From the NCBI GenBank assembly GCA_965229685.1, contig OZ245920.1, positions 1,054,001 to 1,118,000 of the forward strand: 64,000 nucleotides of DNA, given 5' to 3'. Each line of letters begins with the position of its first letter. Within the stretch, counting starts at the first letter, position 1. Made by a program: the position numbers and the translations under genes. Below are positions 27,945 to 36,783 of this stretch, piece after piece. The stretch comes from Pacificispira sp033344895 (GTDB taxonomy: Bacteria > Pseudomonadota > Alphaproteobacteria > UBA8366 > Aestuariispiraceae). Below the pieces are notes generated by a model. It was not told the origin of the DNA, searched no databases, and saw only the letters and a program-made list of their open reading frames with translations.

Positions 27945-29699
27945 TCAGCTGCGTTCGATCTTGCCCAGGAAGGCCTCGATATCCGCGTTCAGGGCTTCGG
28001 TCTGGGCGTTGAGTGTCTCCGCTGCCTGCAGCAATTCCTGACTGACTGCATCGGTCGATGCGGCACCTTCCCGGACAGCGGCGATGTGTTCGGAGACCGA
28101 TGCGGCGCTTTCCGAAGCCCCCTGGACGGACCGGGAAATCTCGGTGGTCGTCGCCTCCTGCTCCTCGACCGCGGCCGCGATCGCGGAGGAAATGCTGTTC
28201 ACGCGTTCGATGACGCTGGAAATGCTGCCGATCGCCTCCACAGCCTGGCCGGTTCGGGACTGAACGTCCTCGATCTGCCTTGCGATCTGTTCCGTCGCCT
28301 GGCCGGTTTGCGTCGCCAGTGACTTCACCTCTTCGGCGACGACAGCAAAACCCTTGCCGGCCTCACCGGCCCGGGCAGCCTCGATCGTGGCGTTCAGGGC
28401 CAGCAGATTGGTCTGTTCGGCGATATCCGTGATGAGTTTCACCACTTCGCCGATTTTTTGCGATGCATCCTTCAGGCCGCCGACGGTTTCCGCCGCCTTG
28501 TGCACATCCGTCACGGCTCCATCCGTCACGGTGCTGGCATCCAGTACCTGCCGGTTGACCTCCTTGATGGCGGCCGACATCTCCTCGATCGCCGCCGCGA
28601 CGGAACCGGCGCTGGCATTGGCACGGTCCGCCGCCTCCACGGCGACGCTGGATTCCGTGTTGGAGCGGGTGGAGCTTTCCGACAGTTTCTGTGCGGAACT
28701 GTCGAGGCCCGCAGCGGAGGTACCGAGCGCTGTCAGGGACTTGCCGACCTGATCGCGGAAGGTGGCTACGGCGGCTTCGAGATCGCGGGCACGGGCGGTC
28801 TGCCGGGCGCTTTCGGTTTCCGCCGCCCGCGTCAGATCCGAGGTTCGGATCATCGACTCGCGGAACCGGTCCAGCGCGCCGGCCATCTTCTCGAACTCGT
28901 CATTTCTGCCAAAGCGCGGGCTCTCCTGGCTGGTGTCGCCATCCGCCAGCGTCTGCATGGCGCCGGTCATGCTCTTGATCGGACGCAGCACGCGCTGACG
29001 CAGGATCCACAGGATGAAACAGAAGACGCCCAGCGTGCCGACGACGGCGACGGCAATGGTGCCACGAATTGCCAGGCGACCCAGTTCAGCGGCCTCTGCC
29101 CGCAACTCGTCCATCGCGACACGGTTTGCGGCAAGCAGTTCCGCCTGTATCTCCGCCATGCGTTCGATGAGTTTCTGGTTTTTCCCGTCAGAGACGCGCG
29201 TCGCGCGCTTGACCTTGTCCTCCATGACGGATTCGACGACCTTTTCATGCCCGGAAACCCAGGAATCGAAATCGTCGTTAACTTCCTGAAAGATTTCTGC
29301 TTCTTCCGGTGACAGCATCGCCGCGAAGCGATCCTTCAGGTCCCGCGCGGAGGCCAACTCCTGCTCGCTGTCCTTCAGGTTCTTTTCCCGATGGACTGGA
29401 GAGATGGCGAGGATCAGGCTTTTCTCGGTCCGGTTCACACGGGTCAATGCGTGTTCGAACTCCATGCCGACGACGATTTTCTCATAGCGCTCATCGACGA
29501 TTTCGGTCAGGGCGGCACTGAGCTGTCTGTTGGAATAAACCGACGTTCCGCCGATCACCGCGGCCAGCAGCAGGATAGCTGCCATGACCAGCCAGAATGG
29601 CTGGGCAACCGACTGGCTGCGCGGTGCCTTCTTGATTTTTTCCCCGTCCCCGTCCTCGACGTCATTGGCTTTAGCGGCGTCAGCCGATGTGTCCGCCAT
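27945..29699 (-). CDS. Methyl-accepting chemotaxis protein
   Basis: A 584-residue chemoreceptor. TM1 at about residues 33-53 and TM2 at about 205-228 enclose a helical four-helix-bundle-type sensor domain; a HAMP segment follows, then a long coiled-coil signalling domain with the hairpin tip IAEQTNLLALNATIEAARAG. No CheR-binding pentapeptide at the C-terminus. The ATG was chosen over an upstream TTG because GGGGGGA lies in the right place. The ligand is unknown. A near-match to a CtrA site lies upstream (29760-29774). Confidence 0.95.
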   Translation of the reverse strand: MADTSADAAKANDVEDGDGEKIKKAPRSQSVAQPFWLVMAAILLLAAVIGGTSVYSNRQLSAALTEIVDERYEKIVVGMEFEHALTRVNRTEKSLILAISPVHREKNLKDSEQELASARDLKDRFAAMLSPEEAEIFQEVNDDFDSWVSGHEKVVESVMEDKVKRATRVSDGKNQKLIERMAEIQAELLAANRVAMDELRAEAAELGRLAIRGTIAVAVVGTLGVFCFILWILRQRVLRPIKSMTGAMQTLADGDTSQESPRFGRNDEFEKMAGALDRFRESMIRTSDLTRAAETESARQTARARDLEAAVATFRDQVGKSLTALGTSAAGLDSSAQKLSESSTRSNTESSVAVEAADRANASAGSVAAAIEEMSAAIKEVNRQVLDASTVTDGAVTDVHKAAETVGGLKDASQKIGEVVKLITDIAEQTNLLALNATIEAARAGEAGKGFAVVAEEVKSLATQTGQATEQIARQIEDVQSRTGQAVEAIGSISSVIERVNSISSAIAAAVEEQEATTTEISRSVQGASESAASVSEHIAAVREGAASTDAVSQELLQAAETLNAQTEALNADIEAFLGKIERS

Positions 29700-29759
29700 G
29701 CATCCCCCCAATATTCAATAGATCGCACAAGTCCAGTGTTTGACCTTATCTTTACCATA

Positions 29760-29774
29760 TTAAGAAAACGCTAA
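29760..29774. promoter_or_regulatory. CtrA-like half-site pair
   Basis: TTAA, seven bases, then CTAA (one mismatch to TTAA-N7-TTAA) in the divergent region between the chemoreceptor and the GNAT gene. CtrA controls motility genes in many alphaproteobacteria. A single imperfect match is weak evidence. Confidence 0.25.
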
Positions 29775-29830
29775 TCCATTTCATCGATACTGGATATTGT
29801 TGCCGCAGCGACATATTTGGCGGTTAGGGA

Positions 29831-30328
29831 ATGAACTACGGGAATGTTGCGATGACAGCGCCGTTCAGACTGCGTCCGGCAAGGCCGGATGAAAGCGCCG
29901 ATCTGTCCGAACTCATGCTGAGATCCAAGGCGCATTGGGGCTACGGTCCGGACTTCATGGCCAAATGCGTTGAGGCGTTGACCTTTACGCCGGAGAGAAT
30001 AGCGAACGGCCAGGTGATGGCGGCGCAATGTGACAGAACGGATGATCTGTTCGGTGTCTGTGAAGTCGTTTCGCTCGGCAGGCATGCCTCGCTGGAGAAG
30101 CTGTTTGTCGACCCGCAGGTGATGGGGTTGGGTGTCGGCCGCGCCCTTTTCGATTGGGCCGCGCAGACGGCCGCCGACGCAGGGTGCGAGAGCATGGTGA
30201 TCGAGTCCGATCCGGACGCGGAGGCATTCTATGAGCGGATGGGCGCGCGCCGGGTCGGTGAGGCCCCGTCGGAAGTCATTCCGGGACGCATGCTGCCGAT
30301 GATGGTTTACCGTATCCCGGGCAACTGA
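29831..30328 (+). CDS. GNAT family N-acetyltransferase
   Basis: A 165-residue acetyltransferase-like protein with an N-terminal FRLRPARPDESADLSEL strand/helix, the acetyl-CoA loop (EKLFVDPQVMGLGVGRALF, residues about 91-109) and a C-terminal EAFYERMGARRVG motif typical of the fold. A Met at residue 8 is a possible alternative start. Divergent from the chemoreceptor and convergent with ftsY. Substrate unknown. Confidence 0.9.
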   Translation: MNYGNVAMTAPFRLRPARPDESADLSELMLRSKAHWGYGPDFMAKCVEALTFTPERIANGQVMAAQCDRTDDLFGVCEVVSLGRHASLEKLFVDPQVMGLGVGRALFDWAAQTAADAGCESMVIESDPDAEAFYERMGARRVGEAPSEVIPGRMLPMMVYRIPGN

Positions 30329-30345
30329 AGGGCGTTCTGTCGGAT

Positions 30346-31269
30346 CTATTCGAGCCCCATCAGACCGCGGGCAAAGTCCCGCGCCTCAAAGGGCCGAAGA
30401 TCGTCGGCCTGCTCCCCGACACCGATTGCATGGACCGGCAGGCCGAACCGGTCGGCCAGCGCGACTAGCACGCCGCCCTTTGCCGTGCCGTCCAGCTTCG
30501 TCAGCACGAGGCCCGTGACCTTGACCATGTCGCCAAAGACGCTGACCTGCTGCAGGGCGTTCTGTCCGACGGTCGCATCCAGAACCATGACGGTATCGTG
30601 CGGGGCGCTTTCATCCTGCTTGCCGATGACCCGTACGACCTTCTGCAATTCCTGCATCAGGTCGGACTTGTTGTGCAGGCGACCCGCCGTATCGATAAGC
30701 AGAATATCGACGCCGGCTTCCCGGGCTTCCTTGAGGGCCTCGAAGGCGAGGGAGGCGGCATCGGTGCCGGTTTCCCTGGAAACGACCGGAACGCCCGTGC
30801 GGTCGCCCCAGACCTTGAGCTGCTCGACTGCGGCCGCACGGAACGTGTCGCCGGCCGCCAGCATGACCGAAAGGCCCTGTTCCCGATAGCGCTTCGCCAG
30901 CTTCCCGATCGTCGTCGTCTTGCCGGAGCCGTTGACGCCGACGACAAGCACGACGTGCGGTTTTCTGTCCGGCACCGGTTCCAGCGGCTTCGCAACCGGC
31001 TCCAGAACCGCGGTCACGTGGGCAGCAAAGGCTTCGCGCACTTCTTGATCGGTGATTTCCTTGTCGAACCGGTTACGGGCCAGCTCCGCCGTCATCCGCG
31101 CAGCCATCGCAGGTCCCAGATCCGCGGCGATCAGAACGTCTTCCAGTTCCTCCAACGCCGCATCGTCCAGACGTCGCTTGCCGGTGAAGATGCTGGCGAC
31201 ACCATCGGTCAGCCGTGACGACGTCTTCGTCAGGCCTTGCTTGATCTTCTGGAACCAGTTGAGGGCCAT
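30346..31269 (-). CDS. ftsY: Signal recognition particle receptor FtsY
   Basis: GTPase that receives the SRP-ribosome complex at the inner membrane. The 307-residue protein is nearly all NG domain: helical N domain, then P-loop GVNGSGKTTTIGKLAKRY, GDTFRAAAVEQL, DTAGRLHNKSDLM and TKLDGTAKGG. The long acidic A domain seen in enterobacteria is absent; a short amphipathic start (MALNWFQKIKQGL) may bind membrane instead. It is the last gene of a dapF-mtaB-ftsY series; the partner ffh is encoded 3 kb away in the opposite direction. Confidence 0.97.
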   Translation of the reverse strand: MALNWFQKIKQGLTKTSSRLTDGVASIFTGKRRLDDAALEELEDVLIAADLGPAMAARMTAELARNRFDKEITDQEVREAFAAHVTAVLEPVAKPLEPVPDRKPHVVLVVGVNGSGKTTTIGKLAKRYREQGLSVMLAAGDTFRAAAVEQLKVWGDRTGVPVVSRETGTDAASLAFEALKEAREAGVDILLIDTAGRLHNKSDLMQELQKVVRVIGKQDESAPHDTVMVLDATVGQNALQQVSVFGDMVKVTGLVLTKLDGTAKGGVLVALADRFGLPVHAIGVGEQADDLRPFEARDFARGLMGLE

Positions 31270-31312
31270 GAACCTACCGATTTGCGTTGAAGTGTGACGA
31301 TCCGTTCTGTGG

Positions 31313-32569
31313 TCAGGCGGCCAATGCCGTGCCGGTCACCCGGCCGTCACGGCCGGTTCGCAGACGGGCGCGGATCAGACTGCCGTCGCGAACCGTGTCG
31401 GTAAACCGAACCGGTGCGAAACCTTCGCTGTGACCGGAATTGTCCTGCTCGATCAGCACGGTTGCTTCGCCGCCGTCCAGACCGGCCAGATAGGCGGCTT
31501 CGGCCCGTTGCCCGGCCTCACGCAATGCCTTGGCGCGTGCCTTGCGTTCCGCCTTGGGAACCTGTTTCGGGATGCGCGCGGCCGGCGTACCGGGGCGTTC
31601 GGAATAGGGGAAAACGTGCAGCCATGTCAGACCGCATTCTTCGACGATACGCAGCGTGTTCTTGAACATCGCGTCGGTCTCGGTCGGGAACCCCGCGATC
31701 AGGTCGGCCCCGAAGACGATGCCGGGACGCAGGTCCCGCAACGTATCGGTCAGCCGGATGGCGTCGTCGCGGGAATGTCTGCGCTTCATGCGTTTCAGGA
31801 TCATGTCGTCCCCGGCCTGGAGTGACAGATGCAGATGGGGCATCAGGCGCTCCTCTTCCGCGACCGCCCGGATCAGGTCAGGATCCATCTCGATGCAGTC
31901 GATGGAGGAGATGCGCAGGCGCGGCAGTTCCGGCACGAGCTTCAGAATTCGCCGCACCAGCAGTCCCAGACTTGGCTTGCCGGGCAGATCGGCGCCGTAG
32001 GACGTGATGTCGACGCCGCTGAGTACGACCTCCTTCACACCGCCTTCGACCAGGGTCCGGATCTGTTCGACCACTTCGCCGGCAGGGACGGAACGGCTGT
32101 TTCCGCGGCCGTACGGAATGATGCAGAAAGTACAGCGGTGATCACAGCCGTTCTGAACCTGAACAAAGGCTCTGGCCCGGCCGCCGAAGCCTGAAATCAG
32201 GTGGTTGGCGGTCTCGCGGACCGACATGATGTCATCGACACGCACCCGTTCTTCGGCCACCCCGCCATAGGTTTCCGCCTGCAGCTTCTCGCGGTTGCCG
32301 ACCACGCGCGTCACTTCCGGCATGGCTGCAAATGCGTCGGGCGTTATCTGCGCGGCGCAGCCGGTGACCAGGATCTCCGCGTCGGGGCGTTCACGGCGCA
32401 GCTTTCGGATCGTCTGGCGCGCCTGTCGTTCGGCTTCGGCCGTGACCGCGCATGTATTGACGACGATCAGGTTTTCGCGACCGGCATCTTGCGCCAGTTC
32501 CCGGATCGCCTCGGACTCGAAGGCGTTCAGGCGGCAGCCGAAAGTGACGATTTCGGGTCCGGCGCTCAC
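31313..32569 (-). CDS. mtaB: tRNA t6A37 methylthiotransferase
   Basis: Radical-SAM enzyme converting t6A37 to ms2t6A37 in tRNAs reading ANN codons. The 418-residue protein has the N-terminal UPF0004 domain (FGCRLNAFESEAI, VNTCAVT, TGCAAQ), the radical-SAM triad in NGCDHRCTFCIIPYGRG and a C-terminal TRAM-like region. The start overlaps the dapF stop by four bases. MtaB is preferred over MiaB and RimO because of length and the FGCRLN opening. The t6A precursor enzyme Sua5/TsaC type is encoded at 43371-44330. Confidence 0.95.
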   Translation of the reverse strand: MSAGPEIVTFGCRLNAFESEAIRELAQDAGRENLIVVNTCAVTAEAERQARQTIRKLRRERPDAEILVTGCAAQITPDAFAAMPEVTRVVGNREKLQAETYGGVAEERVRVDDIMSVRETANHLISGFGGRARAFVQVQNGCDHRCTFCIIPYGRGNSRSVPAGEVVEQIRTLVEGGVKEVVLSGVDITSYGADLPGKPSLGLLVRRILKLVPELPRLRISSIDCIEMDPDLIRAVAEEERLMPHLHLSLQAGDDMILKRMKRRHSRDDAIRLTDTLRDLRPGIVFGADLIAGFPTETDAMFKNTLRIVEECGLTWLHVFPYSERPGTPAARIPKQVPKAERKARAKALREAGQRAEAAYLAGLDGGEATVLIEQDNSGHSEGFAPVRFTDTVRDGSLIRARLRTGRDGRVTGTALAA

Positions 32570-33387
32570 AGGTTCGCCTCACCGTGAAACGCTGTTGCAA
32601 CCGGGCCGGTCATGATCACATGGCCGTCGTCGCGCCACTGGATTTCCAGCAGGCCGCCATCGACGTGGACCTGCACTGCGGTGTCCCGGGCGTTGACGAG
32701 CCCGCGACGGTGCGCCGCCACAACCGTGGCGCAGGTCCCGGACCCGCAGGCCAGGGTGATGCCGGCCCCGCGCTCCCAGACGCGCAGCCGGAGGGATCCG
32801 TCCGGCCGCAGGGACGCGACCTCGACATTGGTCCGCTCCGGGAACATCGGATGATGCTCGACCATCGGTCCCAGCAACTCCAGATCGGGGGCTTCGGCGT
32901 CGTCGACGACGAAAATGCAATGGGGGTTGCCCATACCCACAGCGACCGGGTCACGCAGCGGACCCTGCTGAATCGGCAGATGCAGGGTGTCGGTCTCCTC
33001 GGCCAGCGGGACGTCCTGCCAGTCCAGCAGTGCTTCCCCCATATCGACCGAAATGAATTCACCTTGGCGGCGGCAGGAAAGCAATCCGCGGCGTGTTTCG
33101 ATGATGCAGGAGCCCGTGCCGGTTTCCTCCATCAGCAGATGCGCAACGCAGCGGGTTCCGTTGCCGCAGGCGCCGGCTTCGCTGCCGTCCGGATTGTAGA
33201 TCCGCATGAAGACGTCGGCGCTGCCGTCCCGAGGCGGCTCCAGCACCAGTAGCTGGTCGAAGCCGATGCCGCGTCGTCGGTCGCCGATCAGCCTGACCCG
33301 TGCTTCGGGTAATGCAATGGCCTCCGTCCGTGCATCCAGCACGACGAAGTCGTTCCCCAATCCATGCATTTTCCGAAACGCCAGCAC
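32566..33387 (-). CDS. dapF: Diaminopimelate epimerase
   Basis: Converts LL- to meso-diaminopimelate for lysine and peptidoglycan synthesis. The 273-residue protein has both catalytic cysteines in EAGACGNGTRCVAH and ITLACGSGTCATVV, and the start region FRKMHGLGNDFVVLDAR. GTG start chosen because GGTGGAG lies upstream and it gives the standard length; the frame extends upstream without homology. Overlaps mtaB by four bases. Confidence 0.96.
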   Translation of the reverse strand: MLAFRKMHGLGNDFVVLDARTEAIALPEARVRLIGDRRRGIGFDQLLVLEPPRDGSADVFMRIYNPDGSEAGACGNGTRCVAHLLMEETGTGSCIIETRRGLLSCRRQGEFISVDMGEALLDWQDVPLAEETDTLHLPIQQGPLRDPVAVGMGNPHCIFVVDDAEAPDLELLGPMVEHHPMFPERTNVEVASLRPDGSLRLRVWERGAGITLACGSGTCATVVAAHRRGLVNARDTAVQVHVDGGLLEIQWRDDGHVIMTGPVATAFHGEANL

Positions 33388-33497
33388 GTTCGCGCTCCAC
33401 CGGTCTTTACAATGTCGGCCCCCTATATGGGGCGAGCCGTGGCGTCTTATAGGGGCGCGAGGCGTTTCGCGCAATTTCACTCTGTCGTCCCTGGCTG

Positions 33498-33887
33498 TTA
33501 CCGGAACAGACCGCTGTCGCCGATTTCCTTGATCAGTCGCAGATAGCTCAGTCGTTCGCGCGGGTCCCGGATCTGCAGGAACAGCCGACGGAGTTCCACC
33601 GCTTCGCTGTCCCGGGGGGCGGCGCCGTCGCTATGGATCATCGGCAATCCGGCATAGAAATCCTCGATATCGACACCTAGGGTCTCCGCGGCCAGATAGA
33701 GCACGCCCGCCGAAATCCGGTTCTCGCCGGATTCGTATTTTCGAATCTGCTTGAAGCTCAAGCCGACGGCTTCCCCCAGTTCGACCTGGGTCAGGCGGCG
33801 CTGCCGCCGGATGCGCTTGAGGTTCGCGCCGATATGCCGGTCGATATCGGTGGGCTGACGGGCATTAACCCTACTAATCGTAGACAT
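33498..33887 (-). CDS. XRE-family transcriptional regulator
   Basis: A 129-residue cytoplasmic regulator. Residues about 20-75 form a Cro/C1-type helix-turn-helix (LKRIRRQRRLTQVELGEAVG, then FKQIRKYESGENRISAGVLY). The C-terminal helical part (RRLFLQIRDPRERLSYLRLI) is of the kind seen in short alphaproteobacterial XRE proteins and may serve dimerisation. It is upstream of dapF in the same direction (111 bases gap) and divergent from ffh. Target genes unknown. Confidence 0.93.
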   Translation of the reverse strand: MSTISRVNARQPTDIDRHIGANLKRIRRQRRLTQVELGEAVGLSFKQIRKYESGENRISAGVLYLAAETLGVDIEDFYAGLPMIHSDGAAPRDSEAVELRRLFLQIRDPRERLSYLRLIKEIGDSGLFR

Positions 33888-34214
33888 ATTGGATTCCCGA
33901 TTAAATCTGGCCGAGTATCACCCGCGAGTCCGCGCCAGTGCAATGCGAAATAGTGAATCTGTTTTTTTGCATATTTTCGGTGTATGGCCCGGGCGCGTTC
34001 CGGCGGCGGTAGGCGGCAATCCGGGACCAGTGTCCCGTCGCGGGCTTGACGCCGCGGCGGTTTGGGCCTAGAACCCGCGCCATATCAGGCAGTGCTGAAG
34101 CACTCGGTCCCGAGGGGCCCCGCCGGTCCGCGAGTTTCGCGCACCGGCGCGTTTTGCGTTGTGACCTGTCTGATCCGCATGCGCACAGGGTTTGGTTCGG
34201 TATAGAGGGTACGG
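33888..34214. promoter_or_regulatory. Divergent region between XRE regulator and ffh
   Basis: About 327 bases without a gene. It holds a good ffh promoter (34046-34074) and a long leader with a short hairpin AGTGCT / AGCACT near 34090. No SRP RNA signature (GGAAGGAAGCA-like loop) was found. Confidence 0.6.
34046..34074 (+). promoter_or_regulatory. Sigma-70 type promoter upstream of ffh
   Basis: TTGACG at 34046-34051, 17-base spacer, TAGAAC at 34069-34074. Transcription should begin near 34081, leaving about 134 bases of leader. Strong -35 match and ideal spacing. Confidence 0.6.
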
Positions 34215-35690
34215 ATGTTCGAGTCGCTGTCAGATCGGTTGGGGGGTGTATTCGACGCCCTGAAACGGCGTGGTTCGCTGAAGGCGAGCGACGTCGATGC
34301 CGCCATGCGCGACATCCGGATCGCACTGCTGGAAGCTGATGTCGCGCTGCCGGTGGTCAAGGAGTTCATCAACGGGGTCAAGGAAAAGGCCCTTGGTGAG
34401 CAGGTCCTGAAATCGGTTACGCCCGGACAGCAGGTCGTCAAGATCGTCCACGACGCCCTGGTCGATCTGCTGCAGACGGACGATCAGGACCTGAACCTGA
34501 TCGGCGAGCCGCCCTTCGCGATCCTGATGGTCGGTCTGCAGGGGTCGGGTAAGACGACCACCACGGCGAAGCTGGCAAAGCGCCTGACGGAAAAGGACAA
34601 GAAGAAGGTTCTGATGGCCTCGCTGGACGTCTATCGTCCGGCGGCGCAGGAGCAGTTGAAGATCCTGGGTGAGCAGACCGGTGTTGCGACCCTGCCGATC
34701 GTGGCCGGTCAGCAGCCCGTCGATATCGCCAAGCGCGCGCTGAATGCCGCGCGGCTGGGCGGTTATGATGTGGTCTTCCTGGATACTGCCGGTCGTCTGC
34801 ATGTCGATGAGCAGTTGATGGCCGAGGTTGCCGCAGTGCGGGATACCGCCGCGCCGCGTGAAACGCTGCTGGTCGCCGACAGCATGACCGGTCAGGACGC
34901 CGTCACGGTTGCGAAGAGTTTCCAGGACCGCGTTGGCCTGTCGGGTATCGTGCTGACCCGTGTCGACGGCGATGCCCGTGGCGGGGCGGCGTTGTCGATG
35001 CGTCATGTCACCGGAAAGCCGATCAAGTTTCTCGGCACCGGCGAGAAGATGGACGAGGTCGAGGTCTTCCGTGCCGATCGCGTTGCCGGCCGTATCTTGG
35101 GCATGGGCGATGTTGTCTCCCTGGTCGAGAAGGCCGCCGAGACGATCGAGCAGGAAGAGGCCGAGAAGATCGCCCGCAAGATGCAGAAGGGCGAATACGA
35201 CCTTGAGGACATGGCGTCTCAGCTCAAGCAGATGCGCAAGATGGGCGGTCTGGAAGGGTTGATGGGGATGCTGCCGGGCGTGGCCAAGATCAAGAAGCAG
35301 ATGGCCGGCGCGAATGTCGATCCGAAGGCGCTGCTGCGGCAGGAGGCGATCATCTCCTCCATGACTCCGCAGGAGCGGCGCCAGCCGAAGGTGCTGCATG
35401 CCTCGCGCAAGCGCCGTATCGCGGCCGGTTCCGGGACCAGCGTGCAGGATGTGAACAAGCTGCTGAAGCAGCATCAGATGATGTCCAAGATGATGAAGCA
35501 GGTCTCCAAGATGGGGAAGAAGGGCAAGCTTCCCGGCGGCATGGGAGACATGGGCGCGCTTCTTGGCGGCCAGGGCGGCATGCCCGGCGGCGGACAACTC
35601 CCGGGGCTGGGTGGTCCCGGCGGTGGATTGGGGGGCGGCAACCTGCCTCCCGGGATGGGCGGGTTTCCCCCCGGGTTCCCGAAGAAATAG
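34215..35690 (+). CDS. ffh: Signal recognition particle protein (SRP54/Ffh)
   Basis: GTPase that binds signal sequences and SRP RNA and delivers ribosomes to FtsY. The 491-residue protein has the N domain, the G domain (GLQGSGKTTTTAKLAKRL, DVYRPAAQEQL, DTAGRLHVDEQLM, TRVDGDARGGAAL) and the Met-rich M domain with SMTPQERRQPKVLHASRKRR for RNA binding. The C-terminal about 50 residues are Gly/Pro/Met-rich low complexity. First gene of the ffh-rpsP-rimM-trmD-rplS operon. Confidence 0.98.
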   Translation: MFESLSDRLGGVFDALKRRGSLKASDVDAAMRDIRIALLEADVALPVVKEFINGVKEKALGEQVLKSVTPGQQVVKIVHDALVDLLQTDDQDLNLIGEPPFAILMVGLQGSGKTTTTAKLAKRLTEKDKKKVLMASLDVYRPAAQEQLKILGEQTGVATLPIVAGQQPVDIAKRALNAARLGGYDVVFLDTAGRLHVDEQLMAEVAAVRDTAAPRETLLVADSMTGQDAVTVAKSFQDRVGLSGIVLTRVDGDARGGAALSMRHVTGKPIKFLGTGEKMDEVEVFRADRVAGRILGMGDVVSLVEKAAETIEQEEAEKIARKMQKGEYDLEDMASQLKQMRKMGGLEGLMGMLPGVAKIKKQMAGANVDPKALLRQEAIISSMTPQERRQPKVLHASRKRRIAAGSGTSVQDVNKLLKQHQMMSKMMKQVSKMGKKGKLPGGMGDMGALLGGQGGMPGGGQLPGLGGPGGGLGGGNLPPGMGGFPPGFPKK

Positions 35691-35756
35691 CCGGTCGAAC
35701 GCGATTTCGACCTTACGACAACCGAGTATGACGTTTCAGTAAACTGGAGAACACAT

Positions 35757-36206
35757 ATGAGCCTTAAGATCCGGATGTCCCGTGGCGGCGCGAAGAAGCG
35801 CCCCTTCTACCGCATCGTGGTCGCGGATTCCCGTGCCCCGCGCGATGGCCGCTTCATCGAGAAGATCGGTTTCCACAACCCGATGGTCGACCGGGACCAC
35901 GATGAGCGTCTGAAGCTGGACCTCGACCGTGCCCGTCACTGGCTGTCGGTCGGCGCCAAGCCGTCGCCGCGTGTGCACCGCTTCCTGGCGGAAGCCGGGG
36001 TCCTGGAAAAGCCGGCCATTCCGGCGCAGACCAAGAAGAACCAGCCGAAGGCGAAAGAGCAGGAGCGTATCCGCGAGCGCGAAGAAAAAGCCCGCGAAGC
36101 TGCTGAAGCTGCCGCCGCCGCTGAGGCGGAAGCCGCTGAAGCTGCTGCCGCTCCGGCCGAGGAAGCCCCGGCTGAAGAAGCTGCTTCCGAAGAAGCTGCC
36201 TCGTAA
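35757..36206 (+). CDS. rpsP: 30S ribosomal protein S16 with acidic C-terminal extension
   Basis: Small-subunit protein. The first about 85 residues are standard S16 (LKIRMSRGGAKKRPFYRIVV, later KPSPRVHRFLAEAGVL). A 60-residue tail follows, first Lys/Glu-rich then almost only Ala and Glu, taking the protein to 149 residues. Such tails occur in alphaproteobacterial S16 but this one is long. Ribosome site near 35743 (ACTGGAGA). Second gene of the operon. Confidence 0.97.
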   Translation: MSLKIRMSRGGAKKRPFYRIVVADSRAPRDGRFIEKIGFHNPMVDRDHDERLKLDLDRARHWLSVGAKPSPRVHRFLAEAGVLEKPAIPAQTKKNQPKAKEQERIREREEKAREAAEAAAAAEAEAAEAAAAPAEEAPAEEAASEEAAS

Positions 36207-36233
36207 GGTCGACGCGACCGGACGGAACGGATC

Positions 36234-36779
36234 ATGCCGGATGGGATCGGAATGATGGCGAAGCGCAAACTCGTCGTAGGCGTCGTGACCGGCGCACATG
36301 GCGTGCGCGGCCTCGTGCGTGTGAAGAGCTTCACCGCCGATCCCGCCGACCTGACCGCCTATGGGCCGCTGACCGACGCGTCGGGCACCGTGACCTTCGA
36401 CCTGACGGTCAAGGGTGAGGTAAAGGGGCAGATCCTGGCCGCCATCGCCGGCTGTTCCGACCGCAATGCCGCCGAGGCGCTGCGCGGGACGGAACTGCAT
36501 CTCGACCGCGATCTCCTGCCGGAGACGGAGGAAGAGGGCGAGTTCTACCATGCCGACCTGATCGGGCTCGACGCGGTCGACCCGGAAGGGCAGGCGCTGG
36601 GAACGGTGCGGGCAATCTACGAATTCGGAAGTGGCGACATGCTGGAAATCGTGGATGGCGAAGGCCGGGCCGAACTCTATGCCTTCACTCTGGATGTCGT
36701 GCCGGAGGTCGATCTCGACGCCGGGCGGCTGACGGTCGTGCCGCCGGTTTCGGTCGACGACGAAGAGGGGGCCGCGTAA
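36234..36779 (+). CDS. rimM: Ribosome maturation factor RimM
   Basis: Helps 30S head assembly and binds S19. The protein has up to 181 residues with the N-terminal RimM barrel (VVGVVTGAHGVRGLVRVKSF) and PRC-barrel-like second half (EGEFYHADLIGLDAVD, then GRAELYAF). Alternative starts at 36252 and 36255 are possible and would remove a short non-conserved leader. It is one base-pair-scale gap from trmD, as usual in this operon. Confidence 0.96.
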   Translation: MPDGIGMMAKRKLVVGVVTGAHGVRGLVRVKSFTADPADLTAYGPLTDASGTVTFDLTVKGEVKGQILAAIAGCSDRNAAEALRGTELHLDRDLLPETEEEGEFYHADLIGLDAVDPEGQALGTVRAIYEFGSGDMLEIVDGEGRAELYAFTLDVVPEVDLDAGRLTVVPPVSVDDEEGAA

Positions 36780-36783
36780 AGCC

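Noticed and set aside
34075..34214. SRP RNA (ffs) upstream of ffh
   Set aside because: The conserved apical-loop sequence of 4.5S RNA is absent; only a short hairpin is seen.
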